Of a stretch of 64,000 nt of DNA, positions 53,374-60,798 are shown piece after piece. A program made the position numbers and the translations under genes. The DNA comes from JAWXBK01 sp040878185. Its GTDB lineage: Bacteria; Pseudomonadota; Alphaproteobacteria; Dongiales; Dongiaceae. The notes under the pieces are model-generated. The model had not been told where the DNA came from, did no database searches, and saw only the letters and a list, made by a program, of their open reading frames with translations. How positions within the stretch are numbered: position 1 is the first letter of the stretch; the number at the start of each line of letters is the position of its first letter. The DNA lies in NCBI GenBank assembly GCA_040878185.1, contig JBBDMS010000033.1:1-64000 (forward strand). The letters are read 5' to 3'.

Positions 53374-54393
53374 ATGTCGGCGGTCGAAACCCTTCCCGCC
53401 CGCGTCTACTGCGATCCATCGGTCTTCGCCGAGGAACAACGGCGCATCTTCGCGCGGCAATGGGTCCTGGCCGCCCATGCCGGCCAGCTTGCGGAGCCCG
53501 GCCGCTTCGTCACCGCCGAGATCGCGGGTCAGCCGATCTTCGTGCTGCGCGGCCGCGACGGCCAGCTGCGCGGCTTCCACAATGTCTGCCGCCATCGTGC
53601 GTCGCCGCTGCTGCTGGCGGCGTCGGGTCAATGCAGTGTGCTCCGCTGTCCCTATCATGGCTGGCTCTACGACCAGACCGGCGCGCTCAAGAAGGCGCCG
53701 GGTTTCGAGGATGCGGCGCTCGATGCCGATCGCTGGGGCCTCTGGCCGGTGCGCGTCGGGAGCTGGAACGGGCTGGTCTTCGCCTGTCTCGACGACAAGG
53801 CACCGACGCTGATCGAATGGCTCGGCGATATCGTGCCGATCGCCGAGCAGTATCCGCCGATCGAGACACTGCGCTATTTCGGCGAGACGCTGCACGACGC
53901 ACCGACCGACTGGAAGGCCTATGGCGACAATAGCTGCGAGGGCTATCACCTCAACCATGTGCATCGCGATCTGAGCGCGATGCTGGTCAAGGAGATGACC
54001 CGCATCCAGCCGGTCGAGAACGGGCAGTTCGTCCGCTTCGATGTCACCTACGATCTCGGCGATGGCGCGCCGCCCGCGCCGGGTACGTGGATCTATAAAT
54101 TTCCGGCGACCCTGATGGTGTTGTCGACGCGGAGTGCGACGATCGATCAGGTGACGCCGCTGGACGCCGGGCGCATGCGCATCTTCCGCTGGCTCTGGCT
54201 CTCGCCCGAGCGCAACGACGGCGAAGCGGCGCTCGGTTTCGCCGACAGCGTGTTGCGCGAGGACATGGCGATCAGCAACCTCATCCAGCGCAATCTTGCG
54301 GCCGGCATCTACGATCGCGGCGTGCTGTCGAGCGAGCGCGAACCCGGCACGATCGCCTTCCAGCGCTGGTATCGTGCGGCGATGGCGGCCTGA
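53374..54393 (+). CDS. Rieske non-heme iron oxygenase, alpha-subunit type
   Basis: A 339-residue oxygenase. The Rieske cluster ligands are C72-x-H74-x17-C92-x2-H95. The mononuclear iron ligands H192 and H197 are in CEGYHLNHVHRDL. It belongs to the ring-hydroxylating family, close in layout to carnitine, choline or betaine monooxygenases that act on quaternary or methylated amines. No reductase gene is next to it. It lies 7 bases after the ABC ATPase gene; an N-demethylase or hydroxylase role is inferred. Confidence 0.9.
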   Translation: MSAVETLPARVYCDPSVFAEEQRRIFARQWVLAAHAGQLAEPGRFVTAEIAGQPIFVLRGRDGQLRGFHNVCRHRASPLLLAASGQCSVLRCPYHGWLYDQTGALKKAPGFEDAALDADRWGLWPVRVGSWNGLVFACLDDKAPTLIEWLGDIVPIAEQYPPIETLRYFGETLHDAPTDWKAYGDNSCEGYHLNHVHRDLSAMLVKEMTRIQPVENGQFVRFDVTYDLGDGAPPAPGTWIYKFPATLMVLSTRSATIDQVTPLDAGRMRIFRWLWLSPERNDGEAALGFADSVLREDMAISNLIQRNLAAGIYDRGVLSSEREPGTIAFQRWYRAAMAA

Positions 54394-54459
54394 TCGGATC
54401 GCGTCGCGGCGCTTCGCGCGCGCAACCTCTCCGAACGACGGACCGAAGCGGCGGCTCGC

Positions 54460-54816
54460 TCAGCCCGTTTTCATCGGCGTCTGCTGGTGGAAGGCCATCT
54501 TCCATTCGCCGTCGCGATTGACGTAGAGGCTGCTGACCAGCGCGCGATAGCGGTCGCCATCCTCCCGCTTCGCACTCGCCTCGTAGGTCAGGATCGCGGC
54601 GGCGTCATCGAGCCGAAGGACCCCCTTCACATCGAACGCGACATCCTTCCAGCGCTGGCCGTCGCCGACCGTCGCTGCGATCTGGTCGCGGCTCATGACG
54701 CCGACCATCTCGGTGAAAGCGACGAGGCATTCGTCGTCGAGATGGGCGCGATAGAACTCGGCACCCTTGGTCCAGAATTGCCGCTCCAGCGACGCCAGTT
54801 CCTGTTCGATCGCCAT
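54460..54816 (-). CDS. NTF2-like (SnoaL/DUF4440 type) protein
   Basis: A 118-residue protein of the NTF2 fold: LASLERQFWTKGAEFYRAHLDDECLVAFTEMVGVMSRDQI then AAILTYEASAK and SSLYVNRDGEWKMAFHQQTP. Such proteins bind or isomerise small molecules. Start ATG at 54816 has a strong ribosome-binding site (AAGGGAGAAGG). It is convergent with the Rieske gene and on the same strand as the triple-RidA gene, 95 bases downstream of it. Confidence 0.82.
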   Translation of the reverse strand: MAIEQELASLERQFWTKGAEFYRAHLDDECLVAFTEMVGVMSRDQIAATVGDGQRWKDVAFDVKGVLRLDDAAAILTYEASAKREDGDRYRALVSSLYVNRDGEWKMAFHQQTPMKTG

Positions 54817-54830
54817 CGCCTTCTCCCTTA

Positions 54831-54858
54831 TGACGGACCGCCCGTGACGGACCGCCCG
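54831..54858. repeat. 14-base tandem duplication upstream of NTF2-like gene
   Basis: TGACGGACCGCCCG occurs at 54831-54844 and 54845-54858 without a gap. The CCGCCCGTGC end resembles the mini-repeat near 29388-29430. It lies in the spacer between the NTF2-like and triple-RidA genes. Confidence 0.85.
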
Positions 54859-54911
54859 TGCCTGAGCGATCAACCCGCCCGGGGGCCGCGGTTCCGGAGC
54901 CGGCCGGGTGG

Positions 54912-56150
54912 CTAACCCGCCATCGCGATGATCTCGATCTCGATCATCATCCCGACATAGGCGAGGGTCGGCAGTGGAATGCCGGTCGTGGTCGGGCCCG
55001 GTTCGGTAAAACATCCCGAACGGATCTTCAGATTGTCGTGAAGCTGTTCGGCCGAGGCGCCGCCGCGATAATAGGCCGTCACCTTGACGACATCGTCGAA
55101 GCCGAGCCCGTGCGCTTCGAGGACGCGACGGATCATTTCCATGCTGATCTTCGTCTGCGCGACGAGAGCGTCCGGCTCCATCACCACGCCCTTTGGCGTG
55201 AGCGCAACCTGCCCGCCGAGAAACACCATGTTCCCGCAGCGCACGCCGTGCTTGTACGGCAGATGGATCGGCCAGTCCCAATGGCCTTCGGGCCAGCTAT
55301 GGCTCTTCGCCAGCCTCGCGCCGCTTTCGTCGCGCATGGCGATCACGTCGCTGCGGATCATGTGGCCCTTGCGCCCGTGGCGCGGCAGCGGAATGCCGGT
55401 CGCGGCCGGGCCGGGTTCGCGGAAATAGGTCGCCCGCGCACGCGCCGCCGCTTCCCAGTCCTCGAATCGGCCTTCGCCCTGGTACCAGTTCTTGATCTTC
55501 ACGACGTCGTCGAAATCGGCGCCGAGCCGGCCGAGTACCAGTCCGATCCGGTCCATCACGCCGCCCATCTGCGCGACGATGTCGCCCTCGTCGAGCAGCT
55601 TGCCGGCCGCATCGGTCGGATCCTGTCCGCCGACGAAAATCATTTCGCCGCATTGCAGCCCGTGGCTAAACGGTTTAGGCAAAGGCGCAAGCTCGGCCGG
55701 ATCGGCCGCACGCCGCGCGAGTGTCCGGTCGTCCGCCCCGCGCATGGCGATCGCCTCGATCTCGACCACCATCCCGTCATAGGCGAGCGCCGGCAGCGGC
55801 ACCGCCGAAACCACCGGTCCTGGCCCGGCGCCCGGCAGGGCCTTCGCCATGGCGGCCAGCAGCCTGGTCTCGTCGGCGCGCCCGTCGGTCGCATAAAATG
55901 CGACCAGCTTCACGAGATCGGCTGGCTCGGCGCCGAATTCGGCCAGAACTCGCCGAATATTCTCCATGACCGCGGCGGTCTGCCGGTCGAGATCGCCCGG
56001 ATGCAGGACCGTTCCGCTGCTGTCCAGATCGACCTGCCCGCCAACGAAAATCATGTTCCCGGCCCTGAGGCCGTGTTTATGCGAGACATGAATCGGCCAA
56101 TCCCAATGGCCTTCCGGCCAGACATGCTTGCGCGGCATCGTTTCACCCAT
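54912..56150 (-). CDS. Tandem triple RidA-domain protein
   Basis: A 412-residue protein made of three RidA (YjgF/YER057c/UK114) domains at about residues 10-137, 155-273 and 286-411. Domains 1 and 3 are the most alike: both begin WPEGHWDWPIH, contain GxMxFxGGQV and end in EIExIAM. RidA normally exists as 130-residue chains that trimerise; here the trimer seems fused. The Arg105 of enamine/imine deaminases is missing in all three (GPVVSAVPLP, GPAATGIPLP, GPTTTGIPLP). The ATG at 56150 has GGGGGAGAAG upstream. Divergent from the ABC binding-protein gene. Confidence 0.9.
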   Translation of the reverse strand: MGETMPRKHVWPEGHWDWPIHVSHKHGLRAGNMIFVGGQVDLDSSGTVLHPGDLDRQTAAVMENIRRVLAEFGAEPADLVKLVAFYATDGRADETRLLAAMAKALPGAGPGPVVSAVPLPALAYDGMVVEIEAIAMRGADDRTLARRAADPAELAPLPKPFSHGLQCGEMIFVGGQDPTDAAGKLLDEGDIVAQMGGVMDRIGLVLGRLGADFDDVVKIKNWYQGEGRFEDWEAAARARATYFREPGPAATGIPLPRHGRKGHMIRSDVIAMRDESGARLAKSHSWPEGHWDWPIHLPYKHGVRCGNMVFLGGQVALTPKGVVMEPDALVAQTKISMEMIRRVLEAHGLGFDDVVKVTAYYRGGASAEQLHDNLKIRSGCFTEPGPTTTGIPLPTLAYVGMMIEIEIIAMAG

Positions 56151-56284
56151 CTCTTCTCCCCCTGCCCGGTAGGGCCATTGCGCTTTCACGGCCGAATGTT
56201 AGCATCCGCGCCGGCGGGTTTGCGTCATAGCAGGCCCGTCCACGGACCAAAAGGCTTCACGCCAATCAGGGGAGGACAACCCGA

Positions 56285-57394
56285 ATGAATCCCAACAAGA
56301 TGTTTCTCGAGGACTGCGCGCAAATCGCTGCAGAAAAATACAACAAGGGTCGGATCGATCGCCGCCAGCTTCTGAAGGCCTGCGCTGCGCTCGGGATGAT
56401 CCCGGCCCTCAAGGCCGGCAAGGCTTACGCCGCAACGCCCAGCCAGCTCGTGCATGCGAACTGGGGCGGCGACGGCGCCGTCTGCACCAGCGACATCTAC
56501 GGCAGTGCATTTCAGACCGAGACCGGCGTGCCGGTGACGGTCGATGGCTCGGGTCCGTTCGAAGGCACGATCAAGCAGATGGTCGAGACCAACTCGACGA
56601 TCTGGGATTGCTGCGATTCGGACATCTTCACCGGCCTGCGTCTCGGCCGCGCGAAGCTGCTCGAGCCGATCGATTATTCGATCGTCAACAGGGACGCGAT
56701 CCTGGCGCCCTTCACCTACGACTATGTCGTGCTCGGCTACTGGTACAGCTATGCGCTGACCTACGATACGACGAAGGTCGACGGCGTGCCGACCTGGGTC
56801 GATTTCTTCGATGTCGAGAAGATTCCCGGCAAGCGCACGATGTACAAATGGATGAATGGTGCGGTCGAAGGGGCATTACTCGCCGACGGCGTGCCGATGG
56901 ACGAGGTCTATCCGCTCGACATGGACCGGGCGATGGAAAAGATCCTGAGCATCGAGGACCACGTCATCTATTGGGGCTCGGGTGCCGAAAGCCAGACCAT
57001 GTTCCTCGACGAGGAAGTCGTCATGGGCAATATCTGGCAGACCCGCGCCACAGTGATCGAGCGCGACACCGGCGGGCGCGTCACCTGGTCCTGGGACCAG
57101 GCGATCGCTTATCCGGCGGGCTGGGTCATTCCCGGCAACAATCCGGCAGGCGCCGAATTTGCCAATCGCTGGATCGCCACGATGCAGGATCCGGCCCTCC
57201 AGATCGCGGTTCTGGACTGCTACGGCCAGGGTCCATCCAATCCAGCGGCGACCGACATGATGACACCGGAACAGCGCCGGCTGCATCCGGCGGCGCCCGA
57301 GAATTACGAAGTCCAGCTCATCGCGGACCAGGAATACTGGGCGGCGAACTACGACGATATCCTGAACGCGTTCCTCGATAATATCTCCGCCTAG
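56285..57394 (+). CDS. ABC transporter substrate-binding protein (PotD-like)
   Basis: A 369-residue periplasmic binding protein of the spermidine/putrescine (SBP_bac_8) type. DRRQLLKACAALGMIPALKAGKAYA has the twin-arginine pattern of a Tat signal, so export may be folded. Core motifs: VHANWGGDGAV, WDCCDSDIFTGLRLGRAKLLEPIDYS, PAGWVIPGNNPAGAEFANRW. Strong ribosome-binding site GGGGAGG. First gene of the binding-protein/permease group; 15 bases to the first permease. Confidence 0.92.
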   Translation: MNPNKMFLEDCAQIAAEKYNKGRIDRRQLLKACAALGMIPALKAGKAYAATPSQLVHANWGGDGAVCTSDIYGSAFQTETGVPVTVDGSGPFEGTIKQMVETNSTIWDCCDSDIFTGLRLGRAKLLEPIDYSIVNRDAILAPFTYDYVVLGYWYSYALTYDTTKVDGVPTWVDFFDVEKIPGKRTMYKWMNGAVEGALLADGVPMDEVYPLDMDRAMEKILSIEDHVIYWGSGAESQTMFLDEEVVMGNIWQTRATVIERDTGGRVTWSWDQAIAYPAGWVIPGNNPAGAEFANRWIATMQDPALQIAVLDCYGQGPSNPAATDMMTPEQRRLHPAAPENYEVQLIADQEYWAANYDDILNAFLDNISA

Positions 57395-57409
57395 GGGGAC
57401 CGTTAGAAC

Positions 57410-58279
57410 GTGGCATTAGCAGACGCCAGTATCGGCGGCGATCGGACGCGGCTGCGGATCAATCCGTATGTCGTTCTGATCGCCCCGTTGCTGGTGCTGC
57501 TGATGTTTCTTTATGTCTGGCCGATGGCACAGGTGTTCTGGATCAGCATCAGCGATCCGGAATTCGGCCTGCAGAATTATGAAAAGCTGCTTTCGAACCG
57601 GGGCATTCTCAAGATGCTCCACACGACCTTCGAGGTCTGCCTCATCACGACGGCACTGGCGATGTTCTTCGGCTACATCGTCGCCTACGCGATGGCCCAT
57701 GTCGGCGATCGCCATCGCACCTGGATGCTGCTGTTCATCCTGGTGCCGTTCTGGGTCTCGGTGCTGGCGCGTGCCTTTTCCTGGCTGATGCTGCTGCACG
57801 ACAACGGCATGGTGAACGATCTGCTGCGCGCCTGGGGCATCACCGACGAGCCGGTCCAGCTGGTTCGCAACCAGCTCGGCGTCTATATCGGGATGGTCCA
57901 TTACATGATCCCCTACGCGGTTCTGCCGCTCTACGCCGGCATGCGCGCGATCGATCAGCGTTGCATTGCGGCGGCGCGCGGCCTCGGCGCCGGACCGTTC
58001 GAGGCGTTCTGGCGTGTTTTCCTGCCGCTCAGCCTGCCGGGCCTGATCGGCGCCGGCGTGCTGGTGTTCATCCTGACGCTCGGGTTCTTCGTCACGCCGG
58101 CCATTCTCGGCGGCGGCAAGACGATCATGGTGGCCGAGTATATCAGCGTACAGATTCTGCAGACGATCCGCTGGGGCATCGGTTCGATGCTGGCGGTAAC
58201 GTTGTTGTTCATCGTTCTGGGCCTGCTCGCGGTGATGAGCCGCGTAATCGATCTGCGCAGCCTGTTCGGAGCGAAGTGA
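57410..58279 (+). CDS. ABC transporter permease (PotB-like)
   Basis: A 289-residue membrane protein with six predicted membrane segments (the first, VVLIAPLLVLLMFLYVWPMAQVFWISI). The coupling EAA-type loop is AARGLGAGPFEAFWRVFLPLSLPGLIGAG. GTG start at 57410. One base precedes the next permease gene, so both are coupled. Confidence 0.93.
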   Translation: MALADASIGGDRTRLRINPYVVLIAPLLVLLMFLYVWPMAQVFWISISDPEFGLQNYEKLLSNRGILKMLHTTFEVCLITTALAMFFGYIVAYAMAHVGDRHRTWMLLFILVPFWVSVLARAFSWLMLLHDNGMVNDLLRAWGITDEPVQLVRNQLGVYIGMVHYMIPYAVLPLYAGMRAIDQRCIAAARGLGAGPFEAFWRVFLPLSLPGLIGAGVLVFILTLGFFVTPAILGGGKTIMVAEYISVQILQTIRWGIGSMLAVTLLFIVLGLLAVMSRVIDLRSLFGAK

Positions 58280-58280
58280 G

Positions 58281-59093
58281 ATGCGCAGCGATCGCTACAC
58301 CTGGCGTTTCGTCCTGATCCTGATCGTGGCCTGGACAGTGCTGCTCTATCTCTTCCTGCCGATTTTCGTCGCCGCGCCGATCTCGCTCTCGCCCGAACGC
58401 TATCTGCTGATGCCACGCGGCGAGTACTCGCTCCGACATTACGAGAATTTGTTCACCAACCCGAAATGGCTCAACTCGATCTGGCAGAGCCTGGTGATCG
58501 CGGTCTGCGCCACCACCATTGCCGTCGTCACCGGCACGCTGGCCGCCGTTGGGATCTGGCGGCTCGCGTCGCGCTTCGGCGAGGCGGTCCGCGCATTCAT
58601 CCTGCTGCCGATGATCGTGCCGTCGATCGTTTCGGCGCTGGCTTTCTTCCGGGTTTTCGCCGATCTCGGCCTGCTCGATACGATGCCGGGCGTCATTCTC
58701 GCCCATAGCATCCTGGCGGTGCCCTATGTCGTCATCACGGTCTCGACCTCGCTCGCCGGCTTCGATCTCAAGCTCGAACAGGCGGCGCGCAATCTCGGCG
58801 CCTCGATGCACCAGACGATCCGCTTTGTCATCCTGCCGAACATCATGCCCGGCGTGCTCTCCGGCGCGATCTTCGCCTTTATCCTGTCCTGGGACGAAAT
58901 CGTGGTGACGCTGTTCGTCTCGCGCCTCACAGTTTTCACCCTGCCGCGCCGCATGTGGGACGGGATTCGCGATCAGGCCGATCCGACCATCGCCGCCTGC
59001 GCGACCACGCTGATCCTGCTGACCTTCGCGACGATCCTGATGTACCTGATCCTGCAGCGGCGGGGCCCTAAAGTACGCCCGCAGGGCGCCTGA
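58281..59093 (+). CDS. ABC transporter permease (PotC-like)
   Basis: A 270-residue membrane protein, six membrane segments, with the coupling loop AARNLGASMHQTIRFVILPNIMPGVLSGA. Pairs with the PotB-like permease to form the channel. Last gene of the importer; the stop codon forms the loop of a GC-rich hairpin. Confidence 0.93.
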   Translation: MRSDRYTWRFVLILIVAWTVLLYLFLPIFVAAPISLSPERYLLMPRGEYSLRHYENLFTNPKWLNSIWQSLVIAVCATTIAVVTGTLAAVGIWRLASRFGEAVRAFILLPMIVPSIVSALAFFRVFADLGLLDTMPGVILAHSILAVPYVVITVSTSLAGFDLKLEQAARNLGASMHQTIRFVILPNIMPGVLSGAIFAFILSWDEIVVTLFVSRLTVFTLPRRMWDGIRDQADPTIAACATTLILLTFATILMYLILQRRGPKVRPQGA

Positions 59094-59100
59094 GGCGTCC
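59084..59100 (+). terminator. GC-rich hairpin spanning the permease stop codon
   Basis: GGGCGCC (59084-59090) pairs with GGCGTCC (59094-59100) around a TGA loop that is the stop codon. There is no T run after it, so it is at best a weak or Rho-assisted terminator in the 17-base gap between convergent genes. Confidence 0.35.
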
Positions 59101-59110
59101 CCAAAGCCGC

Positions 59111-59950
59111 TCAGAGCTTCTTCGCGCGCTCCAGCGTCACGGTGATCCGTCGCGTCACCTTCCAGTGTTTCAGCAACGGCAGCCCCTCTTCGTCGTTCAG
59201 ATTAATTACGAACTCGGCCTTACTGCCGTCTTCTTCCGGCACATCGGGGATGCGTCCGCTGACCACCGCGTAGATGTTCTGGCGAACCGTGCGCCGCAGC
59301 GTCAGGCGGCCATATATTCGCATCGCCGCGAACTTCAGTTGCAGATAGGCAAAATTGATCGCCACATTGTCGCCCACCGACTTCGCCTTGTAGAACGCCG
59401 TGCGGCTGTCGGTGTCGTGCGGCACGATACTTTCGATGTAGGTTTCATCGAGCGTCAGCGCCTCGAGCGGAATCCGCGACAGCCGGAAATACAGATCGAG
59501 ATCGTCGCCGCCATAGCCGCGGATGACGTCGTCGTAACCCTCGACCTGGTCGAAATGCTTTTTCCAGACGACACAGCTGCCCGAGCGTCCCTTGATTTCG
59601 TCGCTGAGCGGAAAGCGGAAGAACACGTCGTCACGGGTTCGGGCATCGATCCGCGCGACGAAATCGCGCGGGATGATGATGTCGGCATCGAGGAAGATCA
59701 GGATATCGCCGGTCGCGGCGGCGGCCCCGATATTGCGGGCATCGGCCAGATGAAAATCCGCGACGTCGGGCACTTTGACGACGACCGCGTCCGGGTGCTG
59801 CTTCGCGACCACGCCCGCGGTGTCCTCGGGACAGTTGTAGTCGACCACCACGACTTCGGTTTCGGGCTGGGCGAGGAAACGGGGCAGGGACTCGAGCAGA
59901 TACGTCAGTCGTCCTTTGCAGGTCACGACAATGGAAAAACGTCGCGGCAT
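59111..59950 (-). CDS. Family 2 glycosyltransferase with galactosyltransferase-like C-terminal part
   Basis: A 279-residue GT-A fold enzyme. N-terminal FSIVVTCKGRLTYLLESLP, DADI in LIFLDADIIIP (DxD), and GYGGDDLDLYFRL in the second half as in Glyco_transf_7C proteins. Probably transfers a sugar in polysaccharide or glycolipid synthesis. No polysaccharide cluster is nearby. Convergent with the permease gene. Confidence 0.85.
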   Translation of the reverse strand: MPRRFSIVVTCKGRLTYLLESLPRFLAQPETEVVVVDYNCPEDTAGVVAKQHPDAVVVKVPDVADFHLADARNIGAAAATGDILIFLDADIIIPRDFVARIDARTRDDVFFRFPLSDEIKGRSGSCVVWKKHFDQVEGYDDVIRGYGGDDLDLYFRLSRIPLEALTLDETYIESIVPHDTDSRTAFYKAKSVGDNVAINFAYLQLKFAAMRIYGRLTLRRTVRQNIYAVVSGRIPDVPEEDGSKAEFVINLNDEEGLPLLKHWKVTRRITVTLERAKKL

Positions 59951-60093
59951 CGTTGCGTCAGCCCCCTCCCGGTCTATTCTTCAGACTCGGCCACGAGGAC
60001 GATCCGGCGCAAGCGCGTTCGGCTATCGGCGCCGCGGCGATGTCCTTGCGAGTCGCTGCCTCGCCCCGGCGGCGGCGGCCGAGTGGAGACCGC

Positions 60094-60420
60094 ATGATCT
60101 CGATTCCCGCCTTCGTCGCCGCGGCCATCGCCGAGATCGCCGGCTGCTTCGCCTTCTGGGCCTGGGCCCGGCTCGACAAATCGCCCCTCTGGCTGCTGCC
60201 CGGCATCGCGGCGCTCGCCCTCTTCGCCTGGCTGCTGACCTTGGCCGAGAGCGATGCGGCCGGCCGCGCCTATGCCGCCTATGGCGGGATCTACATCGCG
60301 GCGTCGCTTGCCTGGCTGTGGGCGGTCGAAGGCATCAGACCCGACCGTTGGGATGCGATCGGAGCCGTGGTCTGTCTCGCCGGCGCCGGCATCATCCTGT
60401 TCGGTCCGCGCTCTGCCTGA
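60094..60420 (+). CDS. YnfA family (UPF0060) membrane protein
   Basis: A 108-residue protein with four membrane segments: FVAAAIAEIAGCFAFWAWARLDKSPLWLLPG is the family signature (AEIxGCxxxWxW), and AYAAYGGIYIAASLAWLWxVEGxRPDRWD follows. Members of this family are small multidrug-resistance-like transporters. ATG at 60094 has GTGGAGACC upstream. Divergent from the glycosyltransferase. Confidence 0.93.
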   Translation: MISIPAFVAAAIAEIAGCFAFWAWARLDKSPLWLLPGIAALALFAWLLTLAESDAAGRAYAAYGGIYIAASLAWLWAVEGIRPDRWDAIGAVVCLAGAGIILFGPRSA

Positions 60421-60531
60421 GCGGGCTGCCCGAAGCTGCGGCAGGGCTCCACAGCCGATCACATTTTCTTTGCTGCGCTGCAAAAATTTCGTCGACTCGG
60501 ATCGTCCGTAACAGGCAGCAAAATGGGCCCC

Positions 60532-60540
60532 TGTGGATAA
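60532..60540 (-). promoter_or_regulatory. Perfect DnaA box
   Basis: TGTGGATAA on the plus strand is the reverse of TTATCCACA, the highest-affinity DnaA site. Single copy, 259 bases before the nrdJ start. In E. coli, DnaA-ATP binding controls nrdAB; here the target would be a class II enzyme. Confidence 0.65.
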
Positions 60541-60584
60541 CCGGCCCCGCTGCGACCCCGCGGAAACCCTGGATTTTGCGCCGC

Positions 60585-60664
60585 ACACAACATCTAGGGG
60601 GTCGCCACAAATGCGTCACAGAATGTTGTTGCAAACCGTAACGCGAGGCAGCAACATATGGGGT
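60585..60664 (+). promoter_or_regulatory. nrdR binding sites: Three NrdR-box-like sites upstream of nrdJ
   Basis: Against the consensus acaCwAtATaTwGtgt, boxes 1 (60585-60600) and 3 (60649-60664) keep all six invariant positions; box 2 (60616-60631) keeps five. Helical spacing (31 and 33 bp) matches the three-turn spacing known for NrdR box pairs. NrdR represses ribonucleotide reductase genes when dATP is high. An nrdR gene is not in the window. Confidence 0.6.
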
Positions 60665-60798
60665 ATCAGCGGGTCGGGGGACCACAAGATACTGTAGACC
60701 CGTCAAGCCCCTAGCGTGCGTTCTTCGAGCATTTTCGAACGCATCTGGGGGTTTTGCGTCCCCGAGGGCCGGAACACGATAAAAATAGGGGACGGATC

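Larger units (their letters stand above)
60421..60798 (+). promoter_or_regulatory. nrdJ leader and regulatory region (378-base spacer)
   Basis: No gene seen. It contains a perfect DnaA box TGTGGATAA (60532-60540) and three NrdR-box-like sites: ACACAACATCTAGGGG (60585-60600), TCACAGAATGTTGTTG (60616-60631) and CAGCAACATATGGGGT (60649-60664). Start-to-start spacings are 31 and 33 bp. A 7-base inverted repeat (60717-60723 / 60737-60743) lies in the probable 5' untranslated part. No cobalamin-riboswitch B12 box is recognisable. Confidence 0.65.

Noticed and set aside
60421..60798. Cobalamin riboswitch before nrdJ
   Set aside because: Expected for a B12-dependent enzyme in some bacteria, but no B12-box-like conserved segment can be found; NrdR-like and DnaA sites explain the region better.
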